Part shown: positions 7,938 to 16,824 of the stretch, in pieces | Layout: each line of letters opens with the position of its first letter | How positions within the stretch are numbered: position 1 is the first letter of the stretch | Assembly (NCBI RefSeq): GCF_019263595.1 | Contig: NZ_JADQDD010000007.1 | Location: 1 to 55,882, forward strand | Length of the DNA stretch: 55,882 bases | Source: Pseudonocardia sp. KRD291 | GTDB taxonomy: Bacteria > Actinomycetota > Actinomycetes > Mycobacteriales > Pseudonocardiaceae | Reading direction: 5' to 3' | Translations under genes and position numbers: made by a program | Notes under the pieces: generated by a model | What the model saw: the letters and a program-made list of their open reading frames with translations, nothing else | Databases searched by the model: none | Told to the model about the DNA's origin: nothing

Positions 7938-9719
7938 GTGCGCTCGCTGCTGCTGTCCCGCCGTGACCTGGACTTCCTGCTCTACGAGTGGCTCGACGTC
8001 GAGTCGCTGACCGGGCGGGAGCGCTACGCCGAGCACGGCCGCGACACGTTCGACGCGGCGTTGGACCTGGCCACCGACGTCGCCACCGAGCACTTCGCCA
8101 CCCACCGCAAGATCTCCGACTCGGCCGAGCCGACGTTCGACGGCGGGTCGGTGACGATCCCGGACGAGGTGAAGGCCGCGCTCGACGTGTTCGCCGGGAC
8201 CGGGATCGTCGGCGCCGGGATGGACGCCGATGTCGGCGGCATGCAGATGCCCGCCGTCGTCGCACAGGCGTGCTTCGCCTGGTTCCACGCCGCCAACGTC
8301 GGCACCGCGGCCTACCCGTTCCTGACGATCGCCGCGGCGAACCTGCTGCGCGCGCACGGGACGCCCGAGCAGATCGAGACCTGGGTGACGCCCATGGTCG
8401 AGGGCCGCTACTTCGGGACGATGTGCCTGTCCGAGCCGCAGGCCGGGTCGTCGCTGGCCGACGTCACCACCCGCGCCGAGCCGCGTGACGACGGCACGTA
8501 CCGCCTGACCGGCAACAAGATGTGGATCTCCGGCGGCGAGCACGACCTGAGCGAGAACATCGTGCACCTGGTGCTGGCCAAGATCCCCGGCGGCCCGCCG
8601 GGGGTGAAGGGGATCTCGCTGTTCGTCGTCCCGCGCATCCTGCAGAACGGAGAGCGCAACGACGTCGCGCTGGCCGGGCTCAACCACAAGATGGGCTACC
8701 GCGGCACCGTGAACACGCTGCTCAACTTCGGCGAGGGGCGCTCGAGGCCCGGCGGCGAGCCGGGCGCGGTCGGGTACCTGGTCGGTGAGGCGCACCGCGG
8801 GCTGACCTACATGTTCCACATGATGAACGAGGCCCGCGTCGGGGTCGGGGCGGGCGCGACGGCGCTGGGCTACGCCGGGTACCTGCACGCCCTGGACTAC
8901 GCCCGCAGCCGCCCACAGGGTCGCCCGGCCGGGGCGAAGGACCCGGCCGCGCCGCAGGTGCCGATCATCGCCCACGCCGATGTCCGTCGGATGCTGCTGG
9001 CCGCGAAGTCCTACGTGGAGGGCGCGCTCGCGCTGAACCTGTACTGCGGAAGGCTGCTCGACGAGGAGTCCACCGGCGCGACCGCCGACGACCGGGCGCG
9101 GGCGACGCTGCTGCTCGAGGTGCTCACCCCGATCGCGAAGAGCTGGCCGTCGCAGTGGTGCCTGGCCGCGAACGACCTGGCCATCCAGATCCACGGCGGC
9201 TACGGCTACACCCGCGAGTACGACGTCGAGCAGCTCTACCGGGACAACCGGCTCAACGCGATCCACGAGGGCACACACGGCATCCAGGGCATGGACCTGC
9301 TGGGCCGCAAGGTCGTCATGTCCGGCGGCGCGGGGCTGGAGCTGCTCACCTCGACCATCGGTGAGACCGTCGAGAAGGCGCGCGCCGCCGGCGGGGAGGC
9401 CGCCGAGCCGGCCGAGGACCTCGACGCCGCGGTGAGGCGGGTCGGCGAGGTGACCGCGGCGCTGGGGGCGGCCGGGGACCCGGCCGTCACGCTGGCGAAC
9501 TCCTCGGTCTACCTGGAGGCCGTCGGGCACGTCGTCGTCGCGTGGATGTGGGTGGAGCAGGTCCTGGCCGCCGCCGGTCGCGAGGGCGACTTCTACGACG
9601 GCAAGCGCTCCGCCGCCCGCTACTTCCTGCGCTACGAGCTCCCGAAGGTGTACCCGCAGCTGGACCTGCTCGCCTCCCTCGACCGCACCACCCTCGACAT
9701 GCGCGACGAGTGGTTCTGA
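7938..9719 (+). CDS. Large FadE-type acyl-CoA dehydrogenase with C-terminal extension
   Basis: 593 residues from a GTG start. This is the long (about 600-residue) acyl-CoA dehydrogenase class with an additional C-terminal helical domain (Acyl-CoA_dh_C type, about residues 465-590), like mycobacterial FadE5. The flavin motif CLSEPQAGSSLADVTT (about 158-173), GNKMWISGGEH (about 193-203) and the catalytic-glutamate motif IHEGTHGIQGMDLLGRKV (Glu near residue 444) are intact, so it should be an active dehydrogenase for medium to long acyl-CoAs. It is followed by a strong bidirectional hairpin. A tiny zinc-ribbon frame precedes it by 12 bases. Confidence 0.94.
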   Translation: MRSLLLSRRDLDFLLYEWLDVESLTGRERYAEHGRDTFDAALDLATDVATEHFATHRKISDSAEPTFDGGSVTIPDEVKAALDVFAGTGIVGAGMDADVGGMQMPAVVAQACFAWFHAANVGTAAYPFLTIAAANLLRAHGTPEQIETWVTPMVEGRYFGTMCLSEPQAGSSLADVTTRAEPRDDGTYRLTGNKMWISGGEHDLSENIVHLVLAKIPGGPPGVKGISLFVVPRILQNGERNDVALAGLNHKMGYRGTVNTLLNFGEGRSRPGGEPGAVGYLVGEAHRGLTYMFHMMNEARVGVGAGATALGYAGYLHALDYARSRPQGRPAGAKDPAAPQVPIIAHADVRRMLLAAKSYVEGALALNLYCGRLLDEESTGATADDRARATLLLEVLTPIAKSWPSQWCLAANDLAIQIHGGYGYTREYDVEQLYRDNRLNAIHEGTHGIQGMDLLGRKVVMSGGAGLELLTSTIGETVEKARAAGGEAAEPAEDLDAAVRRVGEVTAALGAAGDPAVTLANSSVYLEAVGHVVVAWMWVEQVLAAAGREGDFYDGKRSAARYFLRYELPKVYPQLDLLASLDRTTLDMRDEWF

Positions 9720-9741
9720 CCCGGCCCTGATCACTCCTGGC

Positions 9742-9811
9742 CGATCCGCACCTCCCGCTGCGATCCGCACCCCCTACAGCGGGTGCGGATCGCCGTACGG
9801 GGTGCGGATCG
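9742..9811. terminator. Nested inverted repeats, bidirectional terminator
   Basis: An inner perfect 12-bp stem CGATCCGCACCC (9761-9772)/GGGTGCGGATCG (9781-9792) with an 8-base loop is nested in an outer 11-bp pair CGATCCGCACC (9742-9752)/GGTGCGGATCG (9801-9811). The four arms are copies of one sequence. It sits between the convergent acyl-CoA dehydrogenase and drug-exporter genes. Confidence 0.7.
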
Positions 9812-9817
9812 GTGCGG

Positions 9818-11626
9818 TCAGGCCGGGAGCGTCGCCAGCGGCTGCAGGTGGACGGCGGCCTCGCGGGCCTCGGCGGTCAGCGAGTGCCGCTCAGCCACCG
9901 GCCGGTGCCCGGGCGCGTTGGCGACGACCGTGTAGCTGCCCGGCCGCGGCGCGTCGAGGCGGTAGCGGCCGTGGGCGTCGGTGACGGCGCGGGCGACCTG
10001 ACGGCCGTTCGTGGCGTCGATCAGCGTCAGCACGGTGCCAGGGGCGGCGTCGTCCACCCCGTGCACCTGTCCGACCAGCGCCGGGCCGGGCCCCGGGACG
10101 CGCCCGCCGTGTCCGGGGAGAGCCGGTTCGTGCTCCGGATCCCCGCCCGGGGCCTGCGAGAAGTCGTCGCCCCCGGCGGGCGTGGTGACGGCGGCCGCCT
10201 CCTCCGCGTCGCTGCGGATGCGGTGCGGGCGGCCGAACGGGACGATCGCCCCGCACACCACGGCCGCGACCAGGAAGACCGCGGAGGCCACCAGGAACGC
10301 GACCGCGTAGCCGTGCAGCGTGCCGTCCAGCGGCGACGACCCGGTCGAGACGACGAACGCCGCACCCGCCGTGCCGGCCACACTGGACAGTAGCGCCGTG
10401 CCGACCGAGCCGCCCACCTGCTGCATCGTGTTGACCGTGGCCGAGGCGACACCGGCGTCGCGCGGCTGCACGCCGAGGGTCGCGGTGTTGATCGAGGTGG
10501 ACATGGCGGTACCCATGCCCAGGCCCATCAGGATCATCGGCCCGACGATCGAACCCGCGTAGCTGGACCCCGAGTCCAGGAAGGAGAGCCAGAACATCGC
10601 GCCCGACCCGAGCAGCAGACCGGTGAAGATCAGCGGCTTGGGACCGATCCGGGGCAGCACGGTCGAGGGGATCGTCGTGGAGGTGGTCACGATGCTCGCG
10701 ACCATCGGCAGGAACGCGAGACCGGAGAGCAGCGGGGAGAAGCCGAGGTTCTGCTGCAGCACGAACGTCAGGAACAGCGACACCGAGAACATGCCCAGCG
10801 TCAGCGTCAGGATCGTCAGGAACGACCCGCCGCGGTAGCGGTCGAGCAGGACCCGCAGCGGCAGCAGCGGCGAGGCGACGCGGCGTTGCACGATCACGAA
10901 CGCGACCAGCAGCACCAGCCCGGCGGCGAGGAACACGTACACCGACGGCGACGACCAGCCGTCGCTCTCCGCGCTGCCCAGCCCGTAGACCAGGCAGAAC
11001 AGCCCGGCGCTGGCCAGGACCGTGCCGACGACGTCGAGCCGGGGCCGGTTCTCGGGCGCCGGTACGGCCGGCATGAACAGCAACGCCCCGATGATCGCGG
11101 CCACGGCGAACACCGCGTTGACGTAGAGGCACCAGCGCCAGTCCACGAACTGGGTGAGCGCGCCACCGAGCAGCAGCCCGAGCGCGGCTCCGGAGCCGGC
11201 CACGGCACTGAACACGCCGAACGCGGTGGCCCGGTCCTTCCCGCTCGGGAACGTCGTGGTGAGCAGCGACAGCGCGGCCGGCGCGAGCAGCGCACCGAAC
11301 ACGCCCTGCAGCACCCGTGCCGCGACCAGCACCTCGAAGCTGGGGCTCAGGCCGCCGAGGATCGAGGCGACGGCGAAGCCGACCAGGCCGACCACGAAGG
11401 CGCCGCGGCGTCCGAACACGTCCGAGAGACGCCCGCCGAGCAGCAGCAGGCTGCCGAACGACAGCGCGTAGGCGGTGACGATCCACTGCCGCTGCGGGTC
11501 GGTGAAACCCAGGTCGAGCTGCGCCGAGGGCAGCGCGATGTTCACGATGGTGTTGTCCAGGATCACCATGAGCTGGGCGATCCCGATCACGGCGAGAATC
11601 CACCAGCGGCGGACCGATGAGGGCAT
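9818..11626 (-). CDS. EmrB/QacA (DHA2) MFS drug exporter with C-terminal carboxypeptidase-regulatory-like domain
   Basis: 602 residues from the ATG at 11626; an upstream in-frame extension lacks hydrophobic character and is rejected. Residues about 1-500 form a 14-segment DHA2 exporter: WILAVIGIAQLMVILDNTIV is the first membrane segment with the family motif, followed by GGRLSDVFGRRGAFV (motif A). After an acidic linker (about 500-525) the last 75 residues form a beta-rich unit with GTVLTLIDATNGRQVARAV and DAHGRYRLDAPRPGSYTVVA, the pattern of carboxypeptidase-regulatory-like (transthyretin/Ig-like) domains. Export of a hydrophobic compound by proton antiport is the family role; the soluble tail is unusual for it and its side of the membrane is unknown. 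A hairpin separates it from the phosphate transporter operon. Confidence 0.9.
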   Translation of the reverse strand: MPSSVRRWWILAVIGIAQLMVILDNTIVNIALPSAQLDLGFTDPQRQWIVTAYALSFGSLLLLGGRLSDVFGRRGAFVVGLVGFAVASILGGLSPSFEVLVAARVLQGVFGALLAPAALSLLTTTFPSGKDRATAFGVFSAVAGSGAALGLLLGGALTQFVDWRWCLYVNAVFAVAAIIGALLFMPAVPAPENRPRLDVVGTVLASAGLFCLVYGLGSAESDGWSSPSVYVFLAAGLVLLVAFVIVQRRVASPLLPLRVLLDRYRGGSFLTILTLTLGMFSVSLFLTFVLQQNLGFSPLLSGLAFLPMVASIVTTSTTIPSTVLPRIGPKPLIFTGLLLGSGAMFWLSFLDSGSSYAGSIVGPMILMGLGMGTAMSTSINTATLGVQPRDAGVASATVNTMQQVGGSVGTALLSSVAGTAGAAFVVSTGSSPLDGTLHGYAVAFLVASAVFLVAAVVCGAIVPFGRPHRIRSDAEEAAAVTTPAGGDDFSQAPGGDPEHEPALPGHGGRVPGPGPALVGQVHGVDDAAPGTVLTLIDATNGRQVARAVTDAHGRYRLDAPRPGSYTVVANAPGHRPVAERHSLTAEAREAAVHLQPLATLPA

Positions 11627-11760
11627 GGGAAGAGGAGGTCCTTCACGATCGGACGTGCTCGGGAAGGACGACGGCGATGTCGCCCGGGTGGGGACGACCG
11701 TATGACCTCGACCGCGGTTCAGGTCCAGTACATTTCGGTCCCGACGTTCACAACGGCGCA

Positions 11761-11788
11761 CGCACCCGCGGGAATTCCCCCGGGTGCG
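11761..11788 (-). terminator. Hairpin downstream of PiT operon
   Basis: CGCACCCGCGGG (11761-11772) faces CCCCCGGGTGCG (11777-11788) with a 4-base AATT loop and one mismatch. It lies 55 bases beyond the end of the small membrane protein gene on the reverse strand and separates that operon from the drug exporter. Confidence 0.55.
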
Positions 11789-11842
11789 CACGATTCTCCG
11801 GAGTCGGATCCGCAGCCGGACCCCGCAGGATCCGGTGCCCGT

Positions 11843-12091
11843 TCAGGCCACGATCACGTACAACCCGTAGACGACGATCGCGGCGACGGCGAGCAGGCAG
11901 ACCCCGGACACCGCCGTTCCGAGCGCCGGGTTCATCGGCGGCGGTGCGCCGTCGTCCGGCCCGCCCACCGCGTTCGCCCTCGCCCGGGCCGAGAGCCCGA
12001 CCAGCGCGAACGAGACCAGCGCGACGACCGCCACCGAGACGGCCAGCGAGACCAGGGCGACCGTGCCCAGAGATGCCCAATCGATCTTCAT
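11843..12091 (-). CDS. Small two-helix membrane protein coupled to PiT transporter
   Basis: 82 residues with two hydrophobic segments, about residues 9-33 (TVALVSLAVSVAVVALVSFA) and 58-81 (SGVCLLAVAAIVVYGLYVIV), joined by a short polar loop containing GGPDDGAPPP. A GAGGGAGAG ribosome site precedes the ATG. It starts 15 bases after the stop of the PiT phosphate transporter and is almost certainly co-transcribed. It may be an accessory subunit of the transporter; no known family is recognised. PiT genes in other bacteria are often paired with a PhoU-like DUF47 protein, which this is not. Confidence 0.8.
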   Translation of the reverse strand: MKIDWASLGTVALVSLAVSVAVVALVSFALVGLSARARANAVGGPDDGAPPPMNPALGTAVSGVCLLAVAAIVVYGLYVIVA

Positions 12092-12106
12092 CTCGGATGC
12101 TCTCCC

Positions 12107-13240
12107 TCAGGCCGGTGCGCCGGCCGGCACCGGGGCCGGCGACGGGACGTCGTTGACGTTGTCCGCGGTGACCGGGTTGCGGCGCGAGGCCGCGTAGATC
12201 CCGGCCGCCAGGGCGATCGCGACGACCGCCACGACGATCGTGCCGGCGGTGCCCCGGGAGGCGACCCAGGCCGCGACGGCGCCGACCGCGGCCGCGGCGG
12301 GCAGTGTGACGATCCAGGCCAGCGCCATCCGGCCCGCCACGCCCCACTGCACGCCCGCGGCCCGCTTCCCGGCCCCGGCGCCGAAGATCGCACCGGTGGC
12401 GACCTGCGTCGTCGAGAGCGCGAACCCCAGGTGCGACGAGGCGAGGATGATGGTCGCGGCGCTGGTCTCGGCCGCGAAGCCCTGCGGGGTCTCGATCTCG
12501 CTGACCCGCTTGCCGAGGGTCCGGATGATCCGCCAGCCGCCGATGTAGGTCCCCAGCGCGATCGCCAGACCGGCCGAGAAGATCACCCAGAACGGCGGGC
12601 CGGAGCCGGTCGGCAGCGCGCCGGCGGTGATCAGGGTCAGGGTGATGACGCCCATCGTCTTCTGCGCGTCGTTCGTGCCGTGCGCGAGCGCGACCATGGA
12701 CGCGGACAGGATCTGCCCGGCCTTGAAGCCCTTCTTCACGGTGCCGTCGTCGGCCCTGGCCGTGGTGCGGTAGGCCAGGTAGGTCGCCAGCATCGCGATC
12801 ACACCGGCCAGGATCGGCGAGATCACCGCGGGCAGGACGACCTTGGTGAACACGGCGCCGAACTGGACCGCACCCGTCCCGGCGGCCACGAGGGTGGCAC
12901 CGATCAGGCCGCCGAACAGGGCGTGCGAGGAGCTGGACGGGAGCCCGAGAAGCCAGGTGAGCAGGTTCCACATGATCGCACCGACGAGACCGGCGAAGAT
13001 CACGACGGGGCTGATGCGGGTCTCGTCGACGAGTCCACTGGAGATGGTCCTGGCGACCTCGACCGACAGGAACGCGCCGACCAGGTTCAGCGCCCCGGCG
13101 ACGGTGACCGCCACCTTGGGCGACATCGCCTTCGTCGCGATCGACGTGGCCATCGCATTGGCCGTGTCGTGGAAACCGTTGGTGAAGTCGAACACGAGTG
13201 CGGTCACGACGACCGCGACCACGATGAGGGAGAGATCCAT
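12107..13240 (-). CDS. PiT-family low-affinity inorganic phosphate transporter
   Basis: 377 residues. The duplicated PiT signature is visible: FDFTNGFHDTANAMATSIAT near residue 17 and HGTNDAQKTMGVITLTLI near residue 190. GLPSSSSHALFGGLIGA near residue 97 is also typical. About ten membrane segments are present. The protein takes up metal-phosphate by proton or sodium symport at the plasma membrane. A GGAG ribosome site is 8 bases before the ATG. Its 3' neighbour, 15 bases on, is a small membrane protein; the nearest gene upstream is divergent, across a 213-base gap. The PhoX-like phosphatase elsewhere in the window could supply its substrate. Confidence 0.95.
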   Translation of the reverse strand: MDLSLIVVAVVVTALVFDFTNGFHDTANAMATSIATKAMSPKVAVTVAGALNLVGAFLSVEVARTISSGLVDETRISPVVIFAGLVGAIMWNLLTWLLGLPSSSSHALFGGLIGATLVAAGTGAVQFGAVFTKVVLPAVISPILAGVIAMLATYLAYRTTARADDGTVKKGFKAGQILSASMVALAHGTNDAQKTMGVITLTLITAGALPTGSGPPFWVIFSAGLAIALGTYIGGWRIIRTLGKRVSEIETPQGFAAETSAATIILASSHLGFALSTTQVATGAIFGAGAGKRAAGVQWGVAGRMALAWIVTLPAAAAVGAVAAWVASRGTAGTIVVAVVAIALAAGIYAASRRNPVTADNVNDVPSPAPVPAGAPA

Positions 13241-13453
13241 GAGGTGCGCTCCAGAGGGCGCCGGCGGTGAGCGGAATCCCGGACGGGACCGACCACGGGA
13301 ACGCTAGGTCGATACCGTGAACGCGGAGTGGACGCGAGATCGACGGGATGCATGTCCGGGGCGGCATCCGGCACGGGACGAAACGGACCACAAGGCATTC
13401 GAGGAATGTTCCGGAATCAGTCGGGCGGCGTTGCCCGGGAACGGGGACCACAA

Positions 13454-14206
13454 ATGATCGACTTTCAGCTCGGCGGACGGGTGGCGGTCGTCACCGGGGG
13501 AGCGTCCGGGATCGGGCTGGCGTGCGCGCAGGCACTCGCGCACTCCGGGGCGACGGTGTCGGTGTGGGACCTCGACGCCGGCCGGGTCGAGAGCGTGCGC
13601 GCCGCCCTGGGCGAGAGGCACCACGGAGCCGTCGTCGACGTCGCCGACCCGGGCGCGGTCCAGGCCGCGATGCAGGCGGTCTCCGCGGATCTGGGCCGCC
13701 TCGACGTGGCCGTGCTCAACGCCGGGGTGGCGGGCGTACCGGCCCCGACCGGTGACTACCCGGACGAGAACTGGCGGCACGTGATGGGGGTGAACCTGGA
13801 CGGGGTGTTCCACACCATGCGCTCCGCGGTGCAGGCGATGCGCGCGCACCGGTCCGGCGGGTCGATCGTGGCGATCGCCTCGGTGCTGGGGCAGGTCGGG
13901 TCGCCGAACAGCGGCGCCTACGTCGCGGCCAAGCACGGCGTCGTCGGGCTCACCCGGGCCGCGGCGTGGGAGCACGCCGCGGACGGGATCCGGGTGAACG
14001 CCGTCGGGCCCGGCTACATCGACACCCCGCTGCTGGCCGCGCGGATCGACGACGCGCAGCGTGCCGAGATCGAGCAGCGGCACGCGCCGGGGCGCCTGGG
14101 CCGCCCGGAGGAGGTGGCCGCGGTGACGACGTTCCTGGCCAGCGACGCCGCCTCGTTCGTCACGGGCGCCTACTACCCGGTCGACGGCGGCTTCCTCGCC
14201 CGGTGA
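13454..14206 (+). CDS. Short-chain dehydrogenase/reductase (SDR)
   Basis: 250 residues from the ATG at 13454, preceded by ACGGGGACC; longer in-frame starts at 13328 add only unrelated residues. Classical SDR features are intact: the cofactor loop TGGASGIG near residue 13, NAG near 85, the catalytic serine in AIASVLGQ, YVAAK (Tyr-x3-Lys) near residue 155 and a PG motif after it. Asp rather than Arg follows strand 2 (SVWDLDAGR), favouring NAD(H). It is a single-gene unit with a terminator-like hairpin behind it. The substrate cannot be predicted. Confidence 0.92.
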   Translation: MIDFQLGGRVAVVTGGASGIGLACAQALAHSGATVSVWDLDAGRVESVRAALGERHHGAVVDVADPGAVQAAMQAVSADLGRLDVAVLNAGVAGVPAPTGDYPDENWRHVMGVNLDGVFHTMRSAVQAMRAHRSGGSIVAIASVLGQVGSPNSGAYVAAKHGVVGLTRAAAWEHAADGIRVNAVGPGYIDTPLLAARIDDAQRAEIEQRHAPGRLGRPEEVAAVTTFLASDAASFVTGAYYPVDGGFLAR

Positions 14207-14221
14207 CCCACCCCTTCTGAG

Positions 14222-14266
14222 CGACCGGCGCTCTCGTCGCAACCGGTCCGACGAGAGCGCCGGTCG
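14222..14266. terminator. Perfect 18-bp hairpin after SDR gene
   Basis: CGACCGGCGCTCTCGTCG (14222-14239) and CGACGAGAGCGCCGGTCG (14249-14266) are exact inverted copies around a 9-base loop, 15 bases after the SDR stop. It is the clearest terminator in this part of the window. Confidence 0.7.
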
Positions 14267-14286
14267 TTGCGGGTCTCGGCGCCCTC

Positions 14287-14310
14287 TTGCGACGACAGTG
14301 CCGCTCGTTA
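14287..14310 (+). repeat. Degenerate third copy of the neighbouring hairpin arm
   Basis: TTGCGACGACAGTGCCGCTC resembles the reverse complement of the hairpin arm at 14222 (TTGCGACGAGAGCGCCGGTC) with only a few substitutions. The rest of the 286-base gap between the SDR gene and the symporter shows no gene; bases 14311-14480 are GT-rich without a clear motif. Confidence 0.4.
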
Positions 14311-14492
14311 CAGGGTCGGAGTGGAATGGGTCCGCGCGTGTGGTGCGTTGCAGACGGGGTGCGGGGGGAGCGTGGCTGTGGGTGAGGGTCTGACGCGTCG
14401 CCGGGTCATCGACTACGGACGACGGCGGTCGAGCGGCTGTCCGGGGTCACCGGCCCGTCGACCCGCCCGTCCCTGAACTCCCGGAGCACCCC

Positions 14493-15845
14493 ATGTCTGT
14501 GATCACCCGCGCGGCCCGAGCCTGGTCCCGGCCGCGCACCTTCGCCCTGCTCACCCTGGGCGGGCTCGTCCTCGGCGCCGTCCTCGGGCTGGTCGCGCGC
14601 ACCACCGGTGCCGAGTGGCTCGCCTCCACACTGGACACGATCGGCACCCTGTTCACCGGGTTGCTGCAGCTCACCGTCATCCCGCTGGTGTTCGCCGCGA
14701 TCGTCGTCGGCATCGTCAGCCTGCGCAACCTCGGGGGCGGTCGCACGGCCGCGCGGCTGGGCGGGCGGACAGTGGCCTGGTTCGCCGGTACCTCGCTGGT
14801 CGCGGTACTGATCGGGCTCGCGATCGGCCTGATCGCCCGTCCCGGTCAGGGCATCACCGCCGCCGCGGACCCGGACTCGCTGGCCACCGTGCAGGGCAAG
14901 ACCCAGGGCTCCTGGGACTCGGTGCTCTCCGGGCTGATCCCGGAGAACTTCTTCAGCGCCTTCTCCGAGGGCGAGATCCTGCAGGTCGTGTTCCTCGCGC
15001 TGCTGATCGGCGTCGCCGCCTACGCGCTCGGGGACCGGGCGGAGCCGTTCGTGGCGTTCACCCGCTCCGCGTTCGAGATCATCCAGAAGATCATCGGCTG
15101 GATCGTGAAGCTGGCCCCGATCGGCGTGCTCGGCCTGATCGGCAACGCGTTCGCCAGCTACGGCACCGGGTTCGTCCAGTCGCTGCTGAGCCTGGTCGTC
15201 ACCGTCTACGTCGGCTGCGCGCTGGTGCTGTTCGTCGTGTACCCGATCCTGCTGCGCTACGTCGCCGGGGTCAGCCCGCGGCGATTCTTCTCCGTCACCT
15301 GGCCGACGCTGCAGTTCGCGTTCGTGTCCCGCTCGTCGAGTGCGTCGCTGCCGTTGTCCCGCAAGGCCGCCGTCGACCTCGGGGTGGACCCGGGCTACGC
15401 CGGTTTCGCCGTCCCGCTGGGCAGCACCACGAAGATGGACGGCTGCGCCGCGGTCTACCCGGCGCTGGCCACCATCTTCATCGCGCACGTCACCGGCGTG
15501 CAGCTCGCACTCTGGCAGTACCTGGTGATCGTCGCGGTGGCCGTGTTCGGCGCGCTCGCGACGGCCGGGACCACCGGTTGGTTCACCATGCTCACGCTGA
15601 CCCTGGGCGCGATCGGCATGCCGCCGCAGGTGATCGCGGTCGGGATCGCGGTCGTCTACGGCATCGACCCGATCATGGACATGATGCGTACCGCGACGAA
15701 CGTCGCCGGCCAGATCACCGTCCCGGTCGTCGTGGCGAAGCAGGAGGGCCTGCTCGACGAGCGGGTCGCGCGCGGAGAGGTGGAGCCGGTCGACCTCGAC
15801 GCGGCCCCGGTCCGGGAGCCGGAGCGCGAGCTCGTCGACCGCTGA
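14493..15845 (+). CDS. Sodium/proton:dicarboxylate symporter (DAACS family)
   Basis: 450 residues, with GGAG about 8 bases before the ATG. Family signs are the re-entrant serine-rich loop SRSSSASLPLS near residue 280, the substrate-site motif VPLGSTTKMDG near 305, and about eight membrane helices including LLQLTVIPLVFAAIVVGIVS. These carriers import C4-dicarboxylates or acidic amino acids with cations. The C-terminal 40 residues are acidic and polar. It stands alone, with a hairpin behind it; no neighbouring gene suggests the substrate. Confidence 0.93.
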   Translation: MSVITRAARAWSRPRTFALLTLGGLVLGAVLGLVARTTGAEWLASTLDTIGTLFTGLLQLTVIPLVFAAIVVGIVSLRNLGGGRTAARLGGRTVAWFAGTSLVAVLIGLAIGLIARPGQGITAAADPDSLATVQGKTQGSWDSVLSGLIPENFFSAFSEGEILQVVFLALLIGVAAYALGDRAEPFVAFTRSAFEIIQKIIGWIVKLAPIGVLGLIGNAFASYGTGFVQSLLSLVVTVYVGCALVLFVVYPILLRYVAGVSPRRFFSVTWPTLQFAFVSRSSSASLPLSRKAAVDLGVDPGYAGFAVPLGSTTKMDGCAAVYPALATIFIAHVTGVQLALWQYLVIVAVAVFGALATAGTTGWFTMLTLTLGAIGMPPQVIAVGIAVVYGIDPIMDMMRTATNVAGQITVPVVVAKQEGLLDERVARGEVEPVDLDAAPVREPERELVDR

Positions 15846-15853
15846 TGCCGGCC

Positions 15854-15887
15854 GGCCGGGCGTGCGAGGTTCCCCGCCCGCCCGGCC
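15854..15887. terminator. Hairpin between convergent symporter and methyltransferase
   Basis: GGCCGGGCGTGCG (15854-15866) pairs with CGCCCGCCCGGCC (15875-15887) with one mismatch and an 8-base loop. It is placed in the 67-base convergent gap. Confidence 0.6.
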
Positions 15888-15912
15888 ACCCGCCGTCGGC
15901 CGAAGGGCACGT

Positions 15913-16824
15913 TCAGGAGCGGTGGGCGTCGATGATCCGGTTCTCGACCATGATCTGGCCCATGGACCCGCCGAGCCGGCGGCCCAGCATCGTCCCCAGC
16001 TCGCCGAGGGTGCGCACGCGCGGGGTCCATCCGAGCTCCCGCAACGCGTCGGGGGCGTCGGTCCGGCGCTCGGTGTTCCACAGCGCCCGCATGTCGCAGC
16101 CCATCGACTCGCCCATCTCCCGGACCTCGGCGCTGTCCAGGAAGCGGTCGGCGATGTCGGTCCCGAGAGCCTCGACCGCTATCCGGCTCCCCGGGGCGGA
16201 CAGCGCGTCGGCGGCGGCGAACAGGTCCGCCTCGGCCCGGGCCGGCAGGTAGGGCAGCAGGCCCTCGGCCAGCCACACCGTCGGCCGCCCGGGGTCGAAG
16301 CCGGCCCCGGTCAGCGCGGCCGGCCAGTCGTCGCGCAGGTCGCACGGGACAGCCCGCCGCGTGCAGGACGGCTGCGCGCCCTCGGCGTCGAGCACCTGCT
16401 GCTTGAAGTCGAGCACCTGCTCCTGGTCGATCTCGAACACCGTGGTGCCGGAGGGCCAGTCCAGGCGGTGGGCGCGGACGTCGAGGCCGGCGGCGAGCAC
16501 GACGACCTGCCCGATCCCGCTCGCCGTCGCGTGCAGGAGCAGGTCGTCGAGCACCCGCGAGCGGATCGCCATGAAGTCGGTCATCGACGACCAGGCCGGG
16601 CTGTCGAGCTCCGCCCGGGTGGTCGGCATCGGGTGGTCGGGGTCGGCGGCGCGGACGAACGCGGCCGCGTACCCGTCGCGAACCAGGGCGTCGTCGCGGT
16701 CGTTCTCCACCGCGCGGGCCGCCGCGACCGCGAGCGCGGTCAGCCCGACGCTGGTCGTGATGTCCCACGGGCCTGCGACGGAGTTCCCGCCGGTCGGTGT
16801 GTGTCCTGTCGTCCCGGCTGTCAT
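15913..16824 (-). CDS. SAM-dependent methyltransferase of the TIGR00027/leucine carboxyl methyltransferase family
   Basis: 303 residues from the ATG at 16824, chosen because GTGGAGG lies 7 bases upstream; an ATG 24 bases earlier is possible. The family pattern is present: WDITTSVGLTALAVAAARA at the N-terminus, MTDFMAIRSRVLDDLLLHA, then the SAM-binding strand VVVLAAGLDVRAHRLDWPSG and FEIDQEQVLDFK. Mycobacteria and other actinomycetes hold many paralogues of this family and most have no known acceptor. It is divergent from an aldo/keto reductase across a 175-base gap. No substrate is predicted. Confidence 0.9.
   Translation of the reverse strand: MTAGTTGHTPTGGNSVAGPWDITTSVGLTALAVAAARAVENDRDDALVRDGYAAAFVRAADPDHPMPTTRAELDSPAWSSMTDFMAIRSRVLDDLLLHATASGIGQVVVLAAGLDVRAHRLDWPSGTTVFEIDQEQVLDFKQQVLDAEGAQPSCTRRAVPCDLRDDWPAALTGAGFDPGRPTVWLAEGLLPYLPARAEADLFAAADALSAPGSRIAVEALGTDIADRFLDSAEVREMGESMGCDMRALWNTERRTDAPDALRELGWTPRVRTLGELGTMLGRRLGGSMGQIMVENRIIDAHRS

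Noticed and set aside
6186-9770. A 1,194-codon open frame antisense to the PhoX-like and FadE genes
   Set aside because: Compositional shadow of the genes on the other strand; no recognisable motif.
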